Positions 58,617 through 64,000 of a stretch of 64,000 nucleotides of DNA are shown here, in pieces. The notes beneath the pieces are model-generated. The model searched no databases, was not told the origin of the DNA, and saw nothing but the letters and a program-made list of their open reading frames with translations. Position 1 is the first letter of the stretch. Every line of letters starts with the position of its first letter. Origin of the DNA: Flammulina velutipes (taxonomy: Eukaryota; Basidiomycota; Agaricomycetes; Agaricales; Physalacriaceae); assembly GCA_011800155.1 (NCBI GenBank), contig CM022372.1, positions 62,001 through 126,000 on the forward strand. The letters are read 5' to 3'. The position numbers were made by a program, and so were the translations under genes.

Positions 58617-60969
58617 CACCCTATGCACTACTAATAACTAGTTAGAGGTGTCTTGTACGAGGGCATCGAATTACATTATGGGGTCAGTATTAGAGGGATG
58701 CTATTTAGACCCTATAACTAGTTAGAACTCACTGTCTGGCTCCTAGCTGGTATGCATTGGGTAGGTCATGTGATGCTCTACATTCAGACAGAAATGGGGA
58801 AATGTGGGGGAATTGATGGGGCTGATGGGGAGAGGATGGGGAATGCCCAATGGGGGATTGATAGCAGGGTACAATTGTGGGTCCAGCATAAATGCTGGGC
58901 TATTGCCAGGATATAGGGGGGATGTATGGGGGGTACATAGAGGACATAATATAGAATGTCTTATAAGTAGCAGGAACAAGCAGGGGCAGGTGGTAGCTGC
59001 TGAAACCAGCAATAAACAATGTGTGGCGCATTTTTGGCGAGGAGGACATACCTCAGATCCCCTAGGCGTTAGTATGGCTGTATTCTCCTTGAAATTTAGA
59101 TGTGTGCAGCATAAAGAACCATGTAAAAAGACAAAGAACTGGCTGAGAAACAAGCTAAACATTATTGAAAATCCCTTAAAAAGCACCAAAAAGGGAGCAG
59201 CACTTTGCCCTCGCTTGGGGGTGACCTGGAAAAACTTGTAGGTCGTCCTGACACCTTTGGGGCATTGTATATGTCACTCAGTTAGGTCCCCAGGTCAACA
59301 GGACCCTTGGATATGATCAAAATACCCAAAAATTCCGCCACACTTCGTCGAGCCACCCCATCTGCTTGCCATCATCTGGGGACACCTTGTATTCAAAGAT
59401 ATATGTATATAGCCCTATAATCATGAGTTAGATGAGGTCTGGAGTGTCAAAAGTGCGGTCAAAACCTTGGATATACCTCAAATAATGTCCCCTACCAAAG
59501 CACACATACCATCAACTTCCCCTGACCTCTGGGTTGTCCTAATGTGTTCTATTATCATTATAAATGATGTATTGACACCCCAGATGTGTCTCCAGTATGT
59601 CAAAATGCGAACATTCATGATACTAGGTGAACCCTTATTCACCATTCCTCCTCAAGTACACCCATTGGTTCGCATATCTACATCTTTAGGACTGTTCTAA
59701 TTGACATTTGACATCATATAGATGATATCTTGGTGCCCAGGTCATGGGTAGACCTCGAAGATTCATCCCTTTGGTACATGGTGAGGATATGATCTTTGTA
59801 CTAATTATCAAATGTCCATGCTCTATATTGAAGGGTGTTCAACCTGGGACATATTCTGGGAGGCTAAAAACACATTGTATGATGTTAAAATCAATAGTCC
59901 ACCACTCAGATGTGTGATAGTTGGGGTGGTTCTTGGTGTAGAAGGAGGAGATATAAATTACTGTACCACTTATATTCACATTTTGACACACTGGGAACAC
60001 CTCTGGGGTGCTAATACATCATCTATAATAATGATAGAACATATTGGAATGACCCAGAGATCAGAGGGAGCTGATGGTATGTGTGCTTTGGTAGGGGACA
60101 TTATTTGAGGTATATCCAAGGTTTTGACCGCACTTTTGACACTCCAGACCTCATCTAACTCATGATTATAGGGCTATATACATATATCTTTGAATACAAG
60201 GTGTCCCCAGATGATGGCAAGCAGATGGGGTGGCTCGACGAAGTGTGGCGGAATTTTTGGGTATTTTGATCATATCCAAGGGTCCTGTTGACCTGGGGAC
60301 CTAACTGAGTGACATATACAATGCCCCAAAGGTGTCAGGACGACCTACAAGTTTTTCCAGGTCACCCCCAAGCGAGGGCAAAGTGCTGCTCCCTTTTTGG
60401 TGCTTTTTAAGGGATTTTCAATAATGTTTAGCTTGTTTCTCAGCCAGTTCTTTGTCTTTTTACATGGTTCTTTATGCTGCACACATCTAAATTTCAAGGA
60501 GAATACAGCCATACTAACGCCTAGGGGATCTGAGGTATGTCCTCCTCGCCAAAAATGCGCCACACATTGTTTATTGCTGGTTTCAGCAGCTACCACCTGC
60601 CCCTGCTTGTTCCTGCTACTTATAAGACATTCTATATTATGTCCTCTATGTACCCCCCATACATCCCCCCTATATCCTGGCAATAGCCCAGCATTTATGC
60701 TGGACCCACAATTGTACCCTACTATCAATCCCCCATTGGGCATTCCCCATCCTCTCCCCATCAGCCCCATCAATTCCCCCACATTTCCCCATTTCTGTCT
60801 GAATGTAGAGCATCACATGACCTACCCAATGCATACCAGCTAGGAGCCAGACAGTGAGTTCTAACTAGTTATAGGGTCTAAATAGCATCCCTCTAATACT
60901 GACCCCATAATGTAATTCGATGCCCTCGTACAAGACACCTCTAACTAGTTATTAGTAGTGCATAGGGTG
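58617..60969. mobile_element. Foldback (long inverted-repeat) element 2
   Basis: The element is 2353 bp with inverted arms of roughly 1 kb (58617 to about 59605 and about 59985 to 60969) and a ~380-bp centre that is closely related to the centre of element 1. The ends read CACCCTATGCACTACTAATA. The 7-bp duplication TTGACAA is at 58610-58616 and 60970-60976. The arm interiors share blocks with element 1 (GGGTGACCTG, GTATATAGCCCTATAATCAT-type stretches) but the outer few hundred bases differ. The two are therefore subfamilies, not copies. No transposase is visible. Confidence 0.85.
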
Positions 60970-60976
60970 TTGACAA

Positions 60977-63359
60977 TGAAAAGGTGTTCCAGCCTCACCA
61001 GGCGCAGCAGCAGCGGCGCCATAAGCTCCCCATTTGTCGCTGAGACGAATTCTGTACAGCAAGCTACGGTCCACGCCAAAGGCCCTCCCGTCTCCTTTGC
61101 AACTTCTTCCCTGACGTTATCCACCGACTCCTCCAAAAGCGCCGTGCCGACTGACGTCACAGTCGCCTCAGCAGATCGGGTTACGCGTTTCGACCCCCTG
61201 TCCAGCGATAGCTCGGTGCGCCTTTTCGTCCCCGAAGTTGGCGAGGGCGCTGGTACTGGGGCGGCGGGAAACACAGTCGTTTCAGGTCGAGGAACTTCGT
61301 CTGGCAGTGGTGTTGGGCCCGCGGAGCGTGCTATGGACAGTGACGCCGGGGTGGGAGGTATCAGATTGGACACATGATTCAGTGAGAGCGGTGCAGGCGG
61401 TGGAGATGGCGACCGGGGCGGTGACGAGGGACCGGGAGGCATCGTTCCAGGTTGAGCAGCAGCGTCTAGCAGTGGTGCTCGCGCTGAAGAGGGGACGGGA
61501 GGGATTGGATCAGATACAGGTGTTCCTGCGCGCGAGAAGGACAAGAGTCCGGATGTTGACAAGGCGGGAAATATCGGATCAGACACAGCACTCAAAGAGG
61601 GCGGGGCGGGTGTTGGAGATGGGGTGGCAGGGGCGGGAGCAAAGGAATCCGACACTGGGGTTGAACAGCGGGACCTCGATGACACCCCACCATTTTGAGC
61701 AGATCTTCCAACAACACTTTCGCCATTATCCCCGCACCCACCAGCTGGCGGCACCAATGTTGGGTCCGTTCCCTGGTCAGCCACTCTCGTATCGTCCCTC
61801 ATTTCCCCCGACACAATCAGCAGCAACCCCGCCTGATACATCACCTCGTCATCACTTGACACGTGACGGCCTTGGTCGTACAAGTAATTCCTCGCGCGCA
61901 CAACCACCTTCGCTCTTTCAACTGCTTGCTCCCTCTGATTGGTTGTGAGCTCTGTGACTGGAGGGACCGTGATCTGCTCGAAGTGCTGTTCCCAATCCTG
62001 AGCGGAGGGATCATTGATGATGACTGCCTTTTTGTCTTCCTCCGTGAAACATGTCAGCACCCAAGCCTTGTAAAGCTCTCGCAACTCCTTGGTTTTCTCA
62101 CCCCCGATGAACTCTGGAAAGGTTTGTGGGACGGCTGCTTTATTCTTGTCGCCATCAATACTAAAATCGAATTTTAGGACATTTTTCAACAATTGTCGGG
62201 ACACCCACATTAGGAAACCTATGTCTCCATTGAACGACGCCATGGGGCCTGCCATCATGGAGAAAATTCGCGTACAGGAGCGCTCCTCGACTGCACGTGC
62301 GACACGAAACAAAAGGGCCGGTGCCGCGGAAGCCGCCCTAATCGCGGTCAGCCTCGTTGTCACTGGCGATATCCTAGGGAACGTACGATGCCACATCGAC
62401 CGGATTTATCCTACCGTCGTCTGTTTCGATTTCCTTCCTCATCTCTGACGCCTCCTCCCTGGCACTCTCCTCCCACTCCGCCTGCTCCTCTGCTGGCAAA
62501 GATTTGAACATCTCTCCAACCTCCCTCATTCGAAACGCCAAGGGCTGGACTTCAACGCTCTTGTCCGAACGCTCCACCCATCTGTCTTCTATCACCTTGC
62601 GGAGTTCCAGCCCCGTAAACCAATTGGTGTGCATCCAGTGCTGTGCGGCAGAATGCGCTCGCTTTTTGGTGCAATCCAAGGCGGCGACAATCTTGCCTAT
62701 CGCGACGTCAGCACTTCGGTGACGCGTAGCTCCTGGGTCACCCTCCTCGGCTGAACAGACACGCTTCATCCAGACAGAGATGCGCTGCCGTCCATGTCGT
62801 CAGATTCGGTACCCAATACGACTTGAGTACACACCTTGTTATACATCTTGATATATTTCAATCGTTTTTGCGACTCCTCCGTGCTGAGAGAAGGTGGAAC
62901 ACCCGACTTTGTCATCTGCAAGTCAAACACCATGTCGACTGGTTCGTCGGTATCCTGCATGGGATAGGGGAAGTGGTTGTGGTAGCAGTTCTGAACCTCG
63001 AGCAGCTTCAATGATTCAGCCTGCCAATCCTCCTTGCGCGCCTTGAGGAAGCTGGGAACCATCCTTCGCAGGAGTTCCTCGCGTTTCCCCTCCGCCCACC
63101 CCTTGTTGTTCTTGCGGTCCGCCTTGGGAATCTTGCGGCACACCTTTCTTTTAGAGAGGGCGATGGGATCGTTTACGAGTACGCGTCTCTTTTCCGACGT
63201 TCGGGACTTTGTCTTCTTCAAGGCTGGAGCGGTAGAGGCACGCAGTGGCAGTGGGGTGTTTGTGGCGTCACAAGGGGTTACGAGAGGCATTGAGGCAGCG
63301 GGCGCCATCCCGGTAGATGCTGGAGACGAGTTCGGTGGAGATGTTGGCGGTGGAGACAT
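60977..63359 (-). pseudogene. Gene B, 5' part, cut off by foldback element 2
   Basis: Reading from 63359: MSPPPTSPPNSSPASTGMAP, a basic segment, GWAEGKREELLRRMVPSFL, and QNCYHNHFPYPMQDTDEP. Near 62767 the frame ends in TGA overlapping an ATG (ATGA) and continues in another frame with DRWVERSDKSVEVQPLAF. A 49-nt intron (62386-62338, GTACGT..TTAG) leads to RVARAVEERSCTRIFSMMAG and FDFSIDGDKNKAAVPQTFPE, then a long Pro/Ser-rich region. The last host codons read LFIV. Restoring the target site joins them in frame to KGMMATAK at 58609. Without the element the gene would have run 63359-58207. It is an uncharacterised basidiomycete-type protein, possibly carried by larger transposons. Confidence 0.5.
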
Positions 63360-63666
63360 CGTATGTAGCGCGGTTCTTGCTGCAGGAGTTTGGAGGGTTT
63401 ACTAGAGATGTTGTGGCGGCACCAATTTCGGGCCAATCCGTGGAGCAGACGTCAGGGAATGTTTCGAAACTGGCATGGGGTGGATCTCGCACCGTCGTTC
63501 GTATGGCCAGGGCGTATGATATTCAAATACGCTACAAACCCAGATATGGCCTCAATAATACACGTGGACGCCTTCTTTTTATTCCAACGCCTGGCTGATT
63601 TTCCTTCTCCATCTCTCCTTGTTTCAAACATCATGTCCAACTTCCTCCCCTTCCAAGGCTACGCCT

Positions 63667-64000
63667 AGGGTTTAAAGGTCAGGTTAAGTCAGGTTAAGGA
63701 CCCACTTTTTGGATTAACCTGACCTTAACCAGTCATTCAATATCATGAAAGTTGATTAACCATTAACCATGACCAGTCAATAAGTGTAACCAGTCACTCA
63801 AGACTCAGTTATAACTGACTATAACCAGTTAAAACTTAATGCAGTTATAACAAGTTATTAACAGGTTATGACTGGTTAATATACTATCAACCTGATAATT
63901 TAGAGCTAAACCAAGGTTAATGAATCTATTGATTTATCTTTTTCATCGTCAAGTCTATGTTTTCTGGTCTTTCTCTTCATAATACTAGTATATCAGACTT
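63667..64000. mobile_element. Start of a second AGGGTTT-type MITE, runs off the window
   Basis: It begins AGGGTTTAAAGGTCAGGTTA, like the end of the MITE at 55900. It continues with dense AACCAGTTA / AGTCA / TTAACC words in both orientations. The other end is not in the window, so length and target duplication cannot be given. Confidence 0.5.

Noticed and set aside
58804..59241. 145-148-codon frames in the foldback arms as genes
   Set aside because: They occur twice as mirror images because the arms are inverted repeats, and equivalent frames in element 1 have a different sequence. No domain is present.
60945..62396. 483-codon frame as an independent gene
   Set aside because: Its first ~17 codons overlap a 49-nt intron, and its last codons are foldback-element sequence. 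It is an internal piece of gene B.
1..64000. rRNA genes, standard tRNAs, telomeric repeats or retrotransposon polymerases
   Set aside because: I found no rRNA core sequences, no cloverleaf that pairs fully, no TTAGGG arrays and no reverse-transcriptase or integrase motifs.

Overview
The window is nuclear DNA of a filamentous fungus, most likely a mushroom-forming basidiomycete (Agaricomycotina). The evidence is the very short introns (about 38-57 nt) with GT..CTAAC..AG signals, a multi-exon ornithine decarboxylase, ribosomal protein L11 and ENTH-domain (epsin-like) genes with fungal features, and abundant DNA transposons. Species assignment is not possible from the sequence alone.

Layout. 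(1) 1-38228 is a tandem array of a cassette of about 15 kb. Unit 1 (5099-20063) and unit 2 (20064-35009) are almost identical. Unit 3 (35010-38228) is truncated. 1-5098 is an older, clearly diverged copy of the right third of the cassette, so the array probably continues off the left edge. Each full cassette carries an intact minus-strand ornithine decarboxylase (ODC, the first step of polyamine synthesis), a block of ~312-bp tandem modules with a conserved RSPRG exon end and a 9-bp hairpin, and ~6 kb of extraordinarily intron-dense sequence. In that last part canonical ~50-nt introns follow one another every 100-250 nt, but the exons between them are full of stops. I read it as a decaying, amplified multi-exon gene family that I cannot name. 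The third ODC copy is broken by eight single-base deletions.

(2) 38229-45140 is ordinary single-copy gene space: RPL11 (uL5), a cluster of short one-membrane-segment proteins, degenerate repeats, and an ENTH/epsin-like gene with a 12-nt micro-exon and GC-AG introns.

(3) 45141-64000 is transposon-rich. It holds a stray fragment of the cassette exon family, an NmrA-like gene relic, and two host-type minus-strand genes that have been disrupted. Gene A (48000-57129) is split by an apparently intact hAT transposon (48235-54649; 947-aa transposase over 11 exons). That hAT is itself split exactly at the transposase start codon by a 2.6-kb palindromic foldback element (48539-51114). A second member of this foldback family (58617-60969) splits gene B. 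Both foldback elements start CACCC, have ~1-kb inverted arms and create 7-bp target duplications. A 425-bp AGGGTTT-ended MITE with a perfect 10-bp duplication sits inside gene A, and a relative begins at 63667.

The strongest candidates for something new are the tandem ODC plus intron-dense cassette and the foldback element family. All gene models here were built by hand from splice signals and reading frame. No alignment or database search was run.
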